Shown in pieces: positions 26,771 through 39,904 of a stretch of DNA of 64,000 bases. This stretch comes from Atrichornis clamosus (Eukaryota; Chordata; Aves; Passeriformes; Menuridae). The stretch covers positions 62,001 to 126,000 of the forward strand of contig WBMZ01011923.1 of the NCBI GenBank assembly GCA_013400975.1, in the 5' to 3' direction. Position 1 is the first letter of the stretch; each line of letters begins with the position of its first letter. The notes under the pieces were generated by a model. The model saw nothing but the letters and a program-made list of their open reading frames with translations, did not search any database and had not been told where the DNA came from. Both the position numbers and the translations under genes were made by a program.

Positions 26771-27310
26771 TCAAATGACTGTATCTGAGTTTCTTAGGTT
26801 TCTTCTTAGTTAAAAGGAATTCTTGGGGTGGCAGAGATAGCAAGCAAGTGGGGAAACGTGGAAATCATGAGGGATTCTGGTAAAAGGACAATTAATTTTA
26901 TTGGGGCAGGGAGATTATGTGTAGACAGTATCACAGAACAACATCGTAATGGTTTTAATGTCTGTTTTAAATATGAACAAGAAAAGTCCACTTCATTGTA
27001 ATGAAAATGACTTACCTTGACATAACCAGGAAAAAAAAAGATCTTGCCACTAAGGAATTTAGGTGAGGTCAGCACTTTAATTTATTTCTGAGACTGAGCC
27101 TGCCCACCTTATCTTGTGCCTGCATTCACTGTTTTACTTTGAAGAAGTTCCTCTATATTACTTCCCTGAAGCGAAAGCCTTATCTGATTTTAGCAGTTAA
27201 AACAACTGTAAGTGTATTCATCTAACGGCTTGGGGTTTCCCCTGAAAGAAGAAATTTTCTAATTTAAAAATTTCCTTCTAGCTCATCCATTCAAGTTTTG
27301 TGCTGTAGCA

Positions 27311-27360
27311 TATGTAAAATATATATGCATACATATATTATATCTATATATGTATATATG
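27311..27360. repeat. AT-rich (TA)n-type repeat
   Basis: An interrupted run of TA dinucleotides with several self-complementary ATATAT and GCAT words. It is probably length-variable between individuals. Confidence 0.8.
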
Positions 27361-30136
27361 AGAAGCATCTAGATATGGTAGGTACAAGATTTTGAATTTC
27401 TTTGCTGTTCAGTGTTACCTCCCGGCACTAGCTACTCATTAGTTTTGGGGGGGTTTCGTAATATTTATTCCTTTTTGTTCCTGTAGTGCAGCCTACGTAA
27501 GATATTAAGAAGAAATGGTAAACCCTTATGTACTTCCTGGACTGTTATTGGAGTGGGTTTTCAGTAGTCTTATCATGCATACCATTCAACATCTAAATGT
27601 GCTAACACATGTAAAGAAACAACTAACACTTCCTTTAAATTAGCTGCTTTTATATTTTTTGTGTGCTAAACTTACTTAAAAATCAAAATGAACCTGCAAA
27701 AGCAATTGGATGGATGTGTAACTCAGATAAAGGTATTCCAAAATCGCAATCAGAGGTGACTATCCAGTATAGCAAACTAGAGAAGATTTGTGTGTAGACC
27801 TATATATATATTAGCACTTTCAGAAGAAATATTTACAAAAATAAGTCATGAAAGATATGGGTACACAGTAATGTTATCCACTAGCATTGCATAATGCACA
27901 GTATTGATGACTGATCTCTTTAAAGAAATACTGCTCAAACTTTGGTTTAATTTAAAGTTCAGGTCATGTAGCTGTTTACTTACAAATAAATGGTCTAGAT
28001 TAATGACTTGTTGGCATGTTTAGGACACAAAAGATGTCAATATGGGCAAGTGGTGGTAGTGTCATTCTCTTTCACAATTCTGATAAACATTAGTTTACTG
28101 TGCTATATTATGTAAAGCAAATATAAAACCATATTGAGTGATAGAATTTTGCTAAGCCATGATTAACATTGATCATGTGGCTAAGTATCTGCTCAAGTCT
28201 GCTATGTTCCTTCTTTACGGAAAACATCCCTGCTTCCGAAGACCTGCTGTGTTTTAGAGGTTTTGGCAGCTGTTGAAAACGGATGTAATGGGGAACAGGC
28301 AGCCACTGGACAGTGAGTTCGCTGTAATAATTACAGAATGCTCTGTGAATAAGTCTCTTACTCGTCCAGTCCAGGTCAATGGTGTAGCCTTCGTAGGCAC
28401 AGAACTACTTGGCTGCAGTGAAGCAAAACAGTAAAGGAAAGGCCACATTAATGAAAAAGCAATGAGTGATGTTGGAAACCTAAGACACTCTGTTAGAAAA
28501 ACAGTAATGATCTACCTAGCTGATATCTGATGTCCTGCCATCTAAAAAGAAATCACCTACACAGTTCTGTTTTCACCTAAATGCAGCTTTTGTTCTGCTT
28601 TACACTTGCTCCCCCTTCATGTGTGCTTCTCATCTTTCTTCCCTTAACATGCCCTTTCCATTTCATATTCCCAGTGGAATTGCACTACCTCCTATGCAGG
28701 CTCCTTTTCCTTCTCCCCCTGCCAAGAACCTTGTATTCTCTCTTCTCTTTCTTCCTCGTTACATTGTATTTACTTGCCACTAAAGTTTGCTTTTGTGAGC
28801 TATGGTATTCTTGCTTTTTCTTAATTGTATCTTAAGAGAGGAAGAATTTGGTTTTATGTTATGGTGGTTAGTCTTTTAAGGTGGATGTGTACCATGGAAC
28901 TTGTGTAGTTCTCCATGAGGAGTCTTCCTTAAGAAGAGACAGTGGCCTTGCAAAGCACACAGATTAGATGATTGCTGTCACTTCTTGCTCAAGTTGGAGA
29001 TTATTTCAGTAGACCTGCTGAAATATCCAAAGATACTTAGCTTTTTGTGTCATGCTTTATTGGGAAACAGCTCTACAAGATGTTTAGATTTACTTCTTAA
29101 AATTTTTAAAAAATTTTCTGTTTCCTTTGTCATCTTCTGTTCGCTTGAGTTTACTGCAGTCAGAGAATAGTGCCAAAAGTCAAGGCAACAAGCGAGCTGT
29201 GGGTAAACTTTAATGCCAGGAGCTACTCTGGAGCTTATATTATGAATCTCTTCTGAATTTTGCTTCAGGTTTTACTTTCCTGTAGGATGGTGTTAAAACA
29301 TAGCCCTTCACAACCAGGGAAATGAAGGCCATTGTGCAGTTGGTGAAGCAAGGATTTGTGTTTTGGAAAGTCTGTCCTGGATTTCATAATTTATTTAAGA
29401 CCAATGAAGTATTGAAAATATTTTCATTGTTCTGAAGCAGAGTTGAAGGAAGCAGTTACAGAAAGCCTTTTGTCTGTTTTCAATGTGGTGGTTAGGAATC
29501 CGAGAAGGAATGGAGAAAGTCTTTGGAATTAAGGTGATGAATCACAGTGTTCAGGTTCAGCAATAATGATTATTAGACTAAGTTTTGACTAACTCATTGA
29601 CTAAAATATGTTTTTAATTGTCATACTTCATGTTACTTTAGAAATTGAAACCTTCAGATTTTTTTTAATGTAAGAGGTGCCTATAAAGAATAGATATCTT
29701 GGTTTATGGACTGTAATCCCCTATTTAGAAGACAAATTAGTAGAATATTCTCGTGTTACCCATTCATCAGTCATGTAAATTTTCTGCATACTCTGATTTC
29801 ATCACAGAAAGTTCATTTATCCCTGGGGAATTGGAACAGTGAGCTTGTGAATCATTGTGCAGTTGGGTAGCCCTCCTAATCTGTCCTCTCCCAACAACCT
29901 GTCCTAGCAAAACCAAAAAAGTAATTTGCTTTGCACTTCAGTGTCCCCTCCTGCCCCCATGATTATCCTTGACTGGGTGTAGTCTATTGTAGCTGGGTGT
30001 TACTAAATCAAGTGAGGTGAGGAAGAGGACCCCAGCAAATTTTCTTGCTCACTATGTTGAGGACCAGCTTGTTGCACTGCCTGATTTGATTTTTCTCTTT
30101 TATTCCCTTCACAGTTGGGAAGCATTGTTTAAAAAA

Positions 30137-30165
30137 CCAACCAGCCAACCAACCAACCAACCAAC
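30137..30165 (+). repeat. (CCAA)n tetranucleotide microsatellite
   Basis: About seven CCAA units in a row with one CCAG interruption at the second unit, preceded by a short A run. Confidence 0.9.
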
Positions 30166-33100
30166 AAAATCTTCACAATTTTGAAAATCTGTAGTGAAGA
30201 ACCGGATCCATAGCTTTATTCAGAATTCGAGATAGAATAGAAAGGATCATATATAGTTTTCTTTACTGTCATTTTTCAGGCTGTGCCAAAATGAAATGAA
30301 GACCCTTGCTTAGAGAAACATCTTGGAGAAAACAGGAAGAAATAGTTTAGTTAACTAAATTTTTGGTACATTTCCTAGTTTCTAAGCCTACAGCCTGAAG
30401 TCCCTCAGAGTATTATGTTTGCATAGGTGTGGTCACGGGTCATAGAACACCTTTGTTTTCAGCATTAGGAGTAAGTCTTTGTTTCAGGAACCCCCAGAAG
30501 TTTGATACCCCAGCAGTTCAGTGTAGGAAAGCTGAAGAATAGATACAATAATGTGATTATCAGTGAAACCGTTGTTGAGTATAACACTTTGCTCCTATAG
30601 CCTCACTCACGTTGTCCAAATGACTTAACAGCACAGGAACAGGAATTTTGAAAATGGCAGCTCAATTATGAAGCATCTGTTAAGACCAAATAATTAATTA
30701 ACTTAGTAATGATTGTGGTTGGTTTCCCATACAAACATGCACTACGCAGACAGGCTTTGTATGCGTTGTCTCTGCAGCGCACAAATTTAATTCTCAAAGT
30801 TAGGCATGATTCCATTTAATTTCAAGATGTACATTTTCATCCAAATCCTGTTACAGAGACCAGCTTCTTAATGAAAAGAAATTTAATTTTGAAAGTCCTA
30901 GCCCTGCCTGAGAGACTCCAGACCCAGACCCTTCCCAGAACCTCACCTGCCCAGAGATGCTGTACACAAGGCCATGGCCCCGCAGGTAGAGCAGCACTGT
31001 AGCCTTTGCTTACTCTGCAGAAAGGTGTGCTTGTCACCTTGCATAAACTGGCTGTTGCTGACACTCTGCGAGTGTTCTGAGACTTCGGGGAGGGAACTGG
31101 TGCCTGTGCTCTTGGCCCAGCTGCTCCTGCACCTGCCAGTAATGACTGGATTCCAGTTTGCTACATGCCTTAAAAATGTTCCGAAACATATTGGCCTGGA
31201 TGAAAGACAATGTATCTAAAAACTGGGATAGTCTCCTAACACTGTGAAAGGGCTCTGGGATGCAATGAGTAGTGACCAAACAAGAGACTGGTTTATTGTT
31301 GTTGGGAGAAGAGAAGCACATGGTAATTGTTACCAAACAAGGCATCCAATTTGCTATGACAGGCAAAAATTGTAGTTAACACAGGTATATTTTCCATTGT
31401 ATTATGGATGCAAATAAAGACACAGATGTCGAGAGAAGAGCTGACACACATTATTGTGTATTGTATCTGCTTGAAATACTTAGAAATTGTTAGTCATGGG
31501 TAGTACGCTTGGGGACTTGTACTGTTCAGCCAATGTTCAAAGCAACAGGCACGTTCAAACTAAATCAATTATCCCTAAAGAAATTTTAAATATACCGAGG
31601 GTATTTTGCCACGTAATCATCTATTTCTAATGTGTATGGGTTATCTTCTTGGTTGAGTATTTTACTCTTTTCTCTGCAGGTCAGTCTCCCCTAGAGTAAG
31701 ACCATTTTCTGGTACTGAAAAAAGAGATTTATAGTGACTGATTAATGGCTCATCCAGTGATTAAATTTGCTGATTCTTCTGAAATTCCTGGCTAGTAGAA
31801 GCAGAAGCCAAAAGTGAGAGGAAGTGAAGGACTAAAGTAGAAGAAATACATCTATTAGCAGTAAAAGTATAGACCTAATATTCTCACTTTACTAATGGAT
31901 TTTTTTAATCTTAATTTCTCTTTGTAAGAGGATAGGCAGTAGACATCCATGCCTGATGTTACTGCAAAAATGTTTCAATTTATACTAATTTATTGATTAT
32001 ATTAATTTATACTCATGTAAGCAAGTAGAATGTGGCTATTCTGCTTTACTGAATTGGAGCTATATACTGCAATATTAATTTATTCTGTCTCCTATGTTAG
32101 AGACCAAGTGTGAGGCAATCAGGAATCTACCATGAAATATTTTTATTAGACACCTTTAATCACAGGTGCATGTGGGGATGTAGCATGTTGTATAATGTTG
32201 TTACTCTTAGAGTACTTGAGTTTATGAGATGCTGCTTTAAATCTGCAGAGAATAGTAGGGTAAGGGAAGGAGGGATGAATATTTGTTTTTCCTTAAAGTT
32301 TCTCTGTCAAGATTTTTAGCTGTATTTTTATATTAAGAGATTCTGGAATTATACTTAGGTGTGTCCACAACAGTCTTGTGTACCTTAATTTAATAAGCTC
32401 TCTCTGTTGCAGCAATATTAATGCTAATCTTGTGACAAGAGTGCCTTCACAAGATTTCAGGTCTATCTCTACAAGTCTAGAGATCCATGAAAGAGACTAG
32501 AAAAAAAAATGGAGACGTATGGGCTAGACCTCCAAATATTCAAGTTTTTCATAGGTAGAAATCAAAGGATCAGTAAGGGGAGAGTTCAGAGCACAATTAT
32601 TTACTTCTGTGTTTTTAGTCAGAGTGAGATGAAAAATTCTTATTTTTTCAGCTGTAAAATAGGGGAAGTAGGTGAAATAGCAAGGAATGCTTCGTGACAG
32701 GTGTTGTGTTGTCTCACAGTCTCAACCTGAAACTACTGGGGTGGAAAAATTAGATGAGATTAAACACTTCAAGCAAATATTGCTTCCATTGGAGCTCTGT
32801 GGAGGTGACTGGGTAGCTGGGAAACCATGAAGTTTCAGATGAATGGGAGCTGAAAACCAGTGTCATCTGCCGACAGGGGTGAGAACAGTGCTTGCTGAAC
32901 ACAACCTAAGCTCTCTAGTAGCTCCACTGCTTAAAACTTGGGTCTTCTTATGAAGATCTGCTGTAGAAAGTGCTGTGGCTTCAGCAGAGTGAGCCTGAAG
33001 TGTCCTGACTATGCAACATGAAGTACATCTTAAGCAGGATTTGGTACACAGGCTAAACGGTGCAGATGTCTTTGGAGCAGAGATGTGCCTTCATTTTTGG

Positions 33101-33719
33101 ATGTGCCCTCACAGGTCCGTAGTAGCCTGTGTAATTTGTGGAAGTGCATACCTGTGTCTAGTTGTGACACAATTACCATCATTTTGACACTCGGGGTGTC
33201 ACATCTAGAATGTCTATCAAGCTTTGGGGAGAATTTAAGCAGGCAGATTAGTCCAGTCTTCCTCCCCTTTTCTCCCAAGGAACTTAAGGACAGGATTTTT
33301 TGAGGTAGAAAAAGGGTAAATACTAATATACTGCTCTTAGGTACTACCTTTGAAAATAAGGGAATAAATTAGACTAACTGGTGAAATGAAGAGAATTCTG
33401 ACTGAACTTAATGACCATCCAAACTGATCTTAGGAAGAACAGGGCAGAAAAGAGTTTGCTGCGACTCAGAGCATTGTCATAAGATTTGAGATAAGGCTTT
33501 CACTTTTTTATGAATATAAATAGCATTCAAAATTACCACCAAATAGGCTTCAAAAGCCAAACTTCGTGTTAGGAATGTTAGTAACTCTTAGGAGAGGAAC
33601 AGAGAATAAAACTGAAAACATCATTATAGCACTGAATAAATTTGTGGAGCATCCTCATCTTCAGTTTTTTGTGTGGCTTGTGTTCCTTTGTCCCTCCTAT
33701 CATCAGCCCTCCATCTCAG

Positions 33720-33733
33720 AAAAAAAAAAAAAA
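33720..33733 (+). repeat. Poly(A) run, 14 nt
   Basis: A pure A run with no recognisable retroposon body upstream, so I do not read it as a LINE or processed-pseudogene tail. Confidence 0.8.
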
Positions 33734-35556
33734 GGACTCGGAAAGATGCAGAGAAAAGTGGCAAATATAATTCAAAGTTTACAACAATTTCTGTATTGAA
33801 GTAGACTGAGTCTTTTCTGTGAAAAAGAAACTATGTAGAGGAAATCTGGGATACAGGCTTCTTAAATTGTGGGTGTCAAAACAGTGGTTGTTCACGGTGT
33901 CTCCTCAGACAAGAACTGGAGATCATTAATGAAATTTTTGAACAAATGAAAGGCAATGTTTGTTTTTCTTCATAGCATCTGTAAACTGGGATCTTAGTCC
34001 CATGGGTTGTTTTGATGCAAAAGTTCACATAGGTCTGAAAAGTGAAAAGAAGAATTTGAGAAAGAAAAATCCATCAGGACCTATTAAGGCTACCAGGTGT
34101 AGCTTAGTTCAAATGCCTTAGTTGGAAACAGCTACAAACTAGGAGAGCATACAGAAGAAGTATAATTCATTATAAACTTGCCTTTTTCTTCCCTTCATTT
34201 GTGTGCAGGTATTGTTACCAAGTGAGAGAGATACTGGGCAAGGTGGGGTTTTGGTCTGGTCTGGTTTTCAGTCATTCTCACTTTTAATAAACATGAAGTC
34301 CAAGATTCTTGCTTTAGGACGTAATTGATGTTTCATTTAGGCTAGTTAATTCCTGTATGTGCTTTTCAGAATCTGCCTGTAAACATCTGATAGTGACTGC
34401 TGTGGGAGGCAGTCATGCTGAATCATACCCATTGTCCTTTTTAGCCAGCACTTTGTACCTCACTGTGCCTATGCATTTCAGTGAAAGTATCTTTTTTATT
34501 TAATATAGAATACTGTCATACCTATGGTGTTTGGTGCAATTGTGGGAAGTGCTGGAATTATGAAAAGGATACTGTGAACTCTGAAATCATACAGGTTCTT
34601 AGGTGACTTGTAATTAGTGACAGTGTTTAAATTCCTCTTCCTTTTTCTCTTGGCACCTTTTTTGTAAAATTGAAATCTAGAGCTACCTATGTTGCATAGT
34701 CCTACTTAATGCCTTGTTTGGCTATGGAAGTTCCAATCCTTACTCCATGTTTGCTCTCTTTGTACTACTCAGGAGAAACAAATGAAGTACTGAATATGCC
34801 TGAGCATGGGAACACCTCCAAAGGCATTTGTGTTATGGTCAGAGAAGCAGCAGTGGTGTATTGTACATGTGGTGGGTGATGACACATCCAAGTCTCCTCT
34901 GAGCTGCAGCTGCCCTGGACATCCTGCTCTCAAACTAGCTGCTCAGAGATGTGCCCTCGGATGGCCTGAGCAGATCTTGCTGTGTCCTGCAGAGCTGTCT
35001 CTGTGCAGCATTTCCCCCCCCCGACTGGGAGGCAGCCTGTTGGAGAGAGCACTGCCAGCCTGCTGATTTACGTCATGCCCAGGTTGCTCCAGCTTACTGT
35101 GGGACACACTTCAGAATAAGCTACACAATAGAATAAGCAGCTTCTTTGTCAAGTCATGCAAACATTTTATGGTCTCTTTTTAATCAGCATAAAGCATTTT
35201 ACAGAATTCTAGGAAAGCAGATACTCAGCTAGAGGGAATTCTTCTGCCTTCCCCTGCTGTGTCCAGTTACATGCATCTCCCTAACCTTGAAGATGGGGTA
35301 AGCAATCTCCCGCTGCTGTTCTCCTCTACTCTGTAGTGTCTGGCTGTGTGGAATGGAGTATCTAAATGCCTGTCACAGACTGTTTTGCACACAAGTGCAA
35401 AAAGGCAGGTTAGTGGGAAATACACAAAATTGGTGACATACTGAATTGCTGAACAAATGTTGGTTGCTTCAAGGCTGTAGAAGGCAACACATACAAATGT
35501 TAATTCATGATGTCGATACAAATGCTCTCTTTTTTTAAAAGCCTTGGGATGCCCTC

Positions 35557-35618
35557 GGCCATGTGATTGTCATGTAACAGCACATGGCCCTTTTCATGTA
35601 ACAACATAAGGCCCTTTT
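35557..35618. repeat. Hairpin overlapping a 24-bp tandem duplication
   Basis: GGCCATGTG at 35557-35565 is perfectly complementary to CACATGGCC at 35581-35589, with a 15-nt loop. The right arm lies inside the first of two adjacent 24-bp units, 35571-35594 and 35595-35618, which match at 21 of 24 positions. Each unit begins CATGTAACA and ends GGCCCTTTT. No role is known. Confidence 0.75.
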
Positions 35619-36884
35619 AATCTTTTTATTAGTACTACAATTTATTTGCAGAATTGGAGAATATTTTGCTTGAGTTTCAGACATGTCCTGCTTTCCTCAC
35701 TTTCTCATTTAAATAGTTCCATTAGTGTCTGTCTCACTAAGGCCATTTCTCATAATGCAGTTCTCCTTGCTTTTGTGACTTTTTGTTCCTTTGTAGAAGT
35801 TGCTACAATGAGGCTTTTGTTCTGTCATTGGAGAATTTCTTATTGTCATAGTTGCTAAATAGGAATAAAGCAGCTATTAGCATTTTCAGATACAGAAGGG
35901 TAAGTGACACAATTGAAAGAAAACTGATGGTTTTCCACCACAGTTTGGGGCACAGTGTATCTGATAAGATAGTATTCAACTTGTCATTTGTCTGAAAAGG
36001 GAGAGTCTGTTTTTTCCAAACTGAAACCTTGAGTCTTTGCCTGATCCACATTCTTCTAGATGAAGAAACCTAGAGTTTTTGCAGACAAAGGAGAAAGCAT
36101 CTAGGACAAGACTGAGTACCTACTGCTACTGGAGAGGAGATAGTGGGATAAGCCATGTCCAGTGCAGAACAGGGATGTCCCAAGACAGCCCAAGGATGTT
36201 GAGGTGGTTGTTTGACAAGGACAGAAGGTCTTTGGCATGCTGGGTTGTAATTGCCTTGGGTCAGTCTTACTATCTTAATTTGAGCTCAGATTCAGCTCTA
36301 AATTTGCCTAGATTTAAAAACAAACCCCAGAACTTCTTGGTTGATTTTTCATTTTAACATGGCTGCCTTTTTTGCTGTTCTTTTCTTACAGTGAATGAAA
36401 CAGGTGTGGTTAAAATTGAGTTGCTAGCTCACTTATTTGGGTTTGCTCTTCTCATTGCAAGCTCAGGGAAAAAAAAAAAGGTATGGTTGGAAACTGTTCT
36501 GAGCTGTCAGCTCAGATAGAGTATGGTCTGTGCAGCTCAGTGCAGCACGCAGTGTTTACTGCAGACAAAAGAGATGGAAGTATAGTAAATTCTTGCTGCA
36601 CGGTTTTCTGTGAAACCTGGAAAGAATGCTGGGAGGATTTTGATTTTGTTTATGTTTTTATAAAAGCCATTTCATGTTTCCCAGGGTGTTGTTCACAACA
36701 AGCCGAATGTTAGCAGAACCCAGACCAGAACTCAACCCTGCTTTTCCTAACACCTTGTGGTGCACTAGGAGCCTGGCAGGAAAATCTCAGTCATCCATCC
36801 TTAACCCATCCTATTTTGCCACCATTTCCCCTAAACAGTAACCCAGCAGAGTCCTGCCCCACGCTGCTCTCGGCTGCAGGCTTT

Positions 36885-37225
36885 TCAGTCAGCACCGATA
36901 ATTAGACTTTGAGATAAGCCATCTGCTTGCTGGCCCCCGGTGGTCTGTGGGCTTGGCACTGAGCTGCGGAGGCCAGTGACAGGTCTGCCGCAGGAGAGGC
37001 CTGGCAGTGACACAGCAGCTGCTCGCCGAGATACCGAGCGCTCTTGCAATTGAGCACCTACGTGCTGGGGGTTTTAAACACCGCTGGCCAGGAGGAGCAC
37101 ACGGCGCTCCCGTCAACAGCGAAGCGTGCGCTAATGAAGGAAAGTCAGGGTGGGAGGGCACAGAGGCCTCCATTCCGTAACGAATTCATTATTTCATCGT
37201 GCTTCTGAGCATCCGAGCGGGGATG
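36885..37225. promoter_or_regulatory. CpG-dense, motif-rich patch, candidate regulatory element
   Basis: I count about 21 CpG dinucleotides in roughly 340 bp, while the surrounding kilobases have very few. The patch starts with GATAATTAG (36897-36905) and AGATAAG (36912-36918), which are homeodomain-type and GATA-type sites. It ends with an AT-rich CGAATTCATTATTTCATCG stretch. Retained CpGs and a mix of GC-rich and homeodomain/GATA motifs are typical of unmethylated enhancers or small orphan CpG islands. A 94-codon minus-strand frame (36889-37173) is open across it, but it has no recognisable domain and could simply follow from GC-rich sequence. I see no TATA box and no gene start that I would defend. 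Confidence 0.4.
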
Positions 37226-37581
37226 GGAAGGCATGTTTTGCCCAAGTTAATTCTGGCTGATTATAAATGGAGGAGAGCAGGGAAAAACCTGGCTCTTAGA
37301 TGTTGTTTGTTCTGTGGTTTTGGCAGTCTTGTCCCCTTTCTACAGATCAGCAGTACGTGAAGCTGCAATGGGATAGATAACTCAAATTAACACCTTATTA
37401 GAGGTTTAGACATACTAGGCATCTATATCAGGCTTTGTACTGTGGTTGAAAGACCTTCCTACCTCTAGAGTCACTTCAATTTCTTCCTTTATTTTCTCCT
37501 CTCGCCCTACCATTTGGGTAGAAATCCCTTCCTTGTTGCAGGCTCCTTTCTACCGTGACTCTGACACTGGTGTGCAAAACC

Positions 37582-37620
37582 TTTATTATTGTTGTTGTTG
37601 TTGTTGCTATTATTATCATT
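37582..37620 (+). repeat. (TTG)n/(TTA)n triplet microsatellite
   Basis: TTATTA, then five to six TTG units, then CTATTATTATC. It is likely to be polymorphic in length. Confidence 0.9.
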
Positions 37621-38639
37621 CCAGTCTAGTCCAGTTCTTACTGGTGAACAAAGAACCTGTCTTCTTTTTCCTGTTGTGCCGTGAATATCTTGTGTGAACA
37701 GAGAAGAATAAATGTTTGGTTTCTTTTCTTTGCAAAAGCAAGCAGCAGCTAAGCTCAAATCAGTCTCTTTCTGCCCGGCTAGATTAACAGCAGGATAGCT
37801 GCAATTTTTGTTTTATTAGACAGGAAACTTCTTACTTATGAGGGTAATCCCATGAATTCCAGCTCTGTGGGTCGGCTGGCTTTAAGGACATCCCAGAGGA
37901 TGCAATGGCCTTATTCTGGACCTAGAAAAAATTGAAGTCTTTTCCAGTCTTAATGGACAGAAGCTTAAATCCTAATATTTAGAGGCTGATTTCATTTACT
38001 TTTCTAGTAATGAGGTGAAATTGTCAACAATTGCAAAGAGACAACTAGGTGCCCACCTCTGCCTTCAAAAAAAAGAAAACCAAAGTGTTGTTATTTTAAT
38101 TACTTGGGACATACTTCTGATTCTGCAGTGATGGAAACTGTGAAAACACCCGTGTTCAAAGCAGATGCAGCAGTGACTGCCATATGCAGTGTGGTGTGAG
38201 CAAGTGCCAATCTATCGATTTAATTACAACTGGGGTCTGATATCCCAAGCAGCAATTTGCCTTTCTGCCTTCCCTGCTGGATGAGATGACACTGGGAGGA
38301 AGATAGGAGAGGAACTCAGGAATAAGCAAAGGATAACAGGGCAAAGAAAAAAAATGGACTATCAGTGGAAACCACATCAGATTAACAAACTTTAATTACA
38401 TTTAATTTTAATCCTTAACATTTATCTAAAAGGTGATTGAGAGAAGGTTTATTAGGATTCTGTGTCCCTATAGTCCTTCTTTGAAAGAACACTGAACAAG
38501 ATGATTGCTTGCGTCTCTAATTAGAAGTTTTTCCCCTCTTGATCACCTAAAGTCAAATTCATTTACTCTGCTTGAAACAAGGATTTAATTTGATTTTTTC
38601 TTTGCATCAAAAGATGTCTCTCAAACATGATACAGAACC

Positions 38640-38800
38640 ACAGCCTGCTAATCAAGGCAGAACCTATTACCAGCCCAGTTTTATGAATATTCACATCAGA
38701 GGGCAGCACCAATCTCATTAGTAAGGGTGTTGCAATCATTATTAAACTGTTGGAGTCCATTATGATTCCGAGTGCTGTAATGATGACTGATACCCACTGA
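38640..38800. promoter_or_regulatory. Candidate regulatory patch with ATTA motifs and a CTCF-like core
   Basis: The patch carries CATCAGAGGGCAGCACC at 38694-38710. Its AGAGGGCAG core resembles the central part of the CTCF consensus, although the flanks fit imperfectly. It is followed by CTCATTAG, TTGCAATCATTATTAAAC and TAATGATGAC, giving homeodomain-type and C/EBP-type words close together. I infer a possible enhancer or insulator. The motif fit alone is weak evidence. Confidence 0.25.
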
Positions 38801-39904
38801 GGGCAGCTGAGAATACCAGAGCATGATGACCTCACCTTTTTTTATAAGCCTATAGGGCTTTTAAAGGCTTTCAGCGTATGTAGTTTGTATTCTTTTAATC
38901 AAGTGTGTGAAAGTGGTCTTAATATCCCTGATTCTCATGCTCTAGTGATGTGAAGAGAAACACAAGAGCAATTAGGGAATCTGGAGGTTATGTTTGGGTG
39001 ATATGGTAAGTCAGTAATATGAATTCTTTCAGATCTTAGGTCTCTGTTAATGAGTAGATTCTTGTCAGTTAGACTAAAAGCTCAAAATTGATAAGCTGGA
39101 TCAAGCCCCTTCTGTTCCTTGCTTGTAAAGTGAGAAGATGTACTGCTGCTAAGCCCAAGTTTGATCATTTGGGCAGCAGAACCGCTGTAGTTAATGGACC
39201 ATCAGCACTGTCAGCACAAGCCCTTTTTCCACTCCTCCTTTGCTCTCCTGCTCTGAGAATAACATCCACTTGAGGTTAAGTGTTGCTACAAACAATTTGC
39301 TACCCCGTCTTGCTTTCTTCAGATCCCTGCTTTAATCAGGCGAGTGAAAGGAGGTTAGCCTGAATACTCTGACTCACAATCCCAATCCTGCCTTAGTTAT
39401 ATTTACATAAATTAAATTTGTGCAAATTAGCATAGTATCTGTGGATTTTTTTTTGACATTTACAATAACCTGGAGGATGTGTGTAGCTGTTAGTATACTT
39501 TCTGAGCTCAGAAAGACGTTTCTTTCAGCCTTCATGTAATAATGAAGCAGCTACATGTAACCAAAGACATCGGTATTATTCTTGCAGTGTCCAGTAGCTG
39601 AGATAGACGTCTACTGCTTTTTATGTGTCCTCAAGACAACTTACCATCTTGTTTTCATTATACTCCTCTGCTCTCCTTGCATCCTAGAGATCAGCTTTTA
39701 ATCCAGCAAGAAGCTCCCTCTGGAGTCCTTCGGGGTCTCTCTTTGCTCAGCCCTGAAGGGTGCTGAAAAAGTTGTGCCACCTGTTCCTCCTGCAGGCTGG
39801 GACTGGAACAGTGCATTTGTTTTAATGTGTTTTTAATTGACTTTTTTGCTACAATCTTCTTTTTATAAACTTGCAAGAGACTGTTAATGCAAATGGTGAG
39901 GCTG

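Larger units (their letters stand above)
24691..36884. other. Unique non-coding DNA, no gene found
   Basis: No gene can be supported. Visible landmarks are a homeodomain-type palindrome CTAATTAG at 25514-25521, a purine-rich stretch at 26510-26770, an AT dinucleotide tract near 27.3 kb, a pyrimidine-rich stretch at 28560-28835, a CCAA tetranucleotide run near 30.15 kb, a poly(A) run at 33720-33733, and a small hairpin with tandem duplication near 35.58 kb. The 84-codon frame at 28581-28835 looks strongly hydrophobic only because the DNA is pyrimidine-rich. The 110-codon frame on the minus strand at 31034-31366 has no recognisable domain. Confidence 0.6.

Noticed and set aside
28581..28835. 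Hydrophobic 84-codon frame resembling a membrane protein
   Set aside because: Leu, Phe and Cys richness follows directly from the pyrimidine-rich DNA, and no conserved motif is present.
36889..37173. 94-codon minus-strand frame across the CpG-dense patch
   Set aside because: GC-rich DNA has few stop codons, so long frames are expected. The product is not recognisable. The patch is better read as regulatory DNA.
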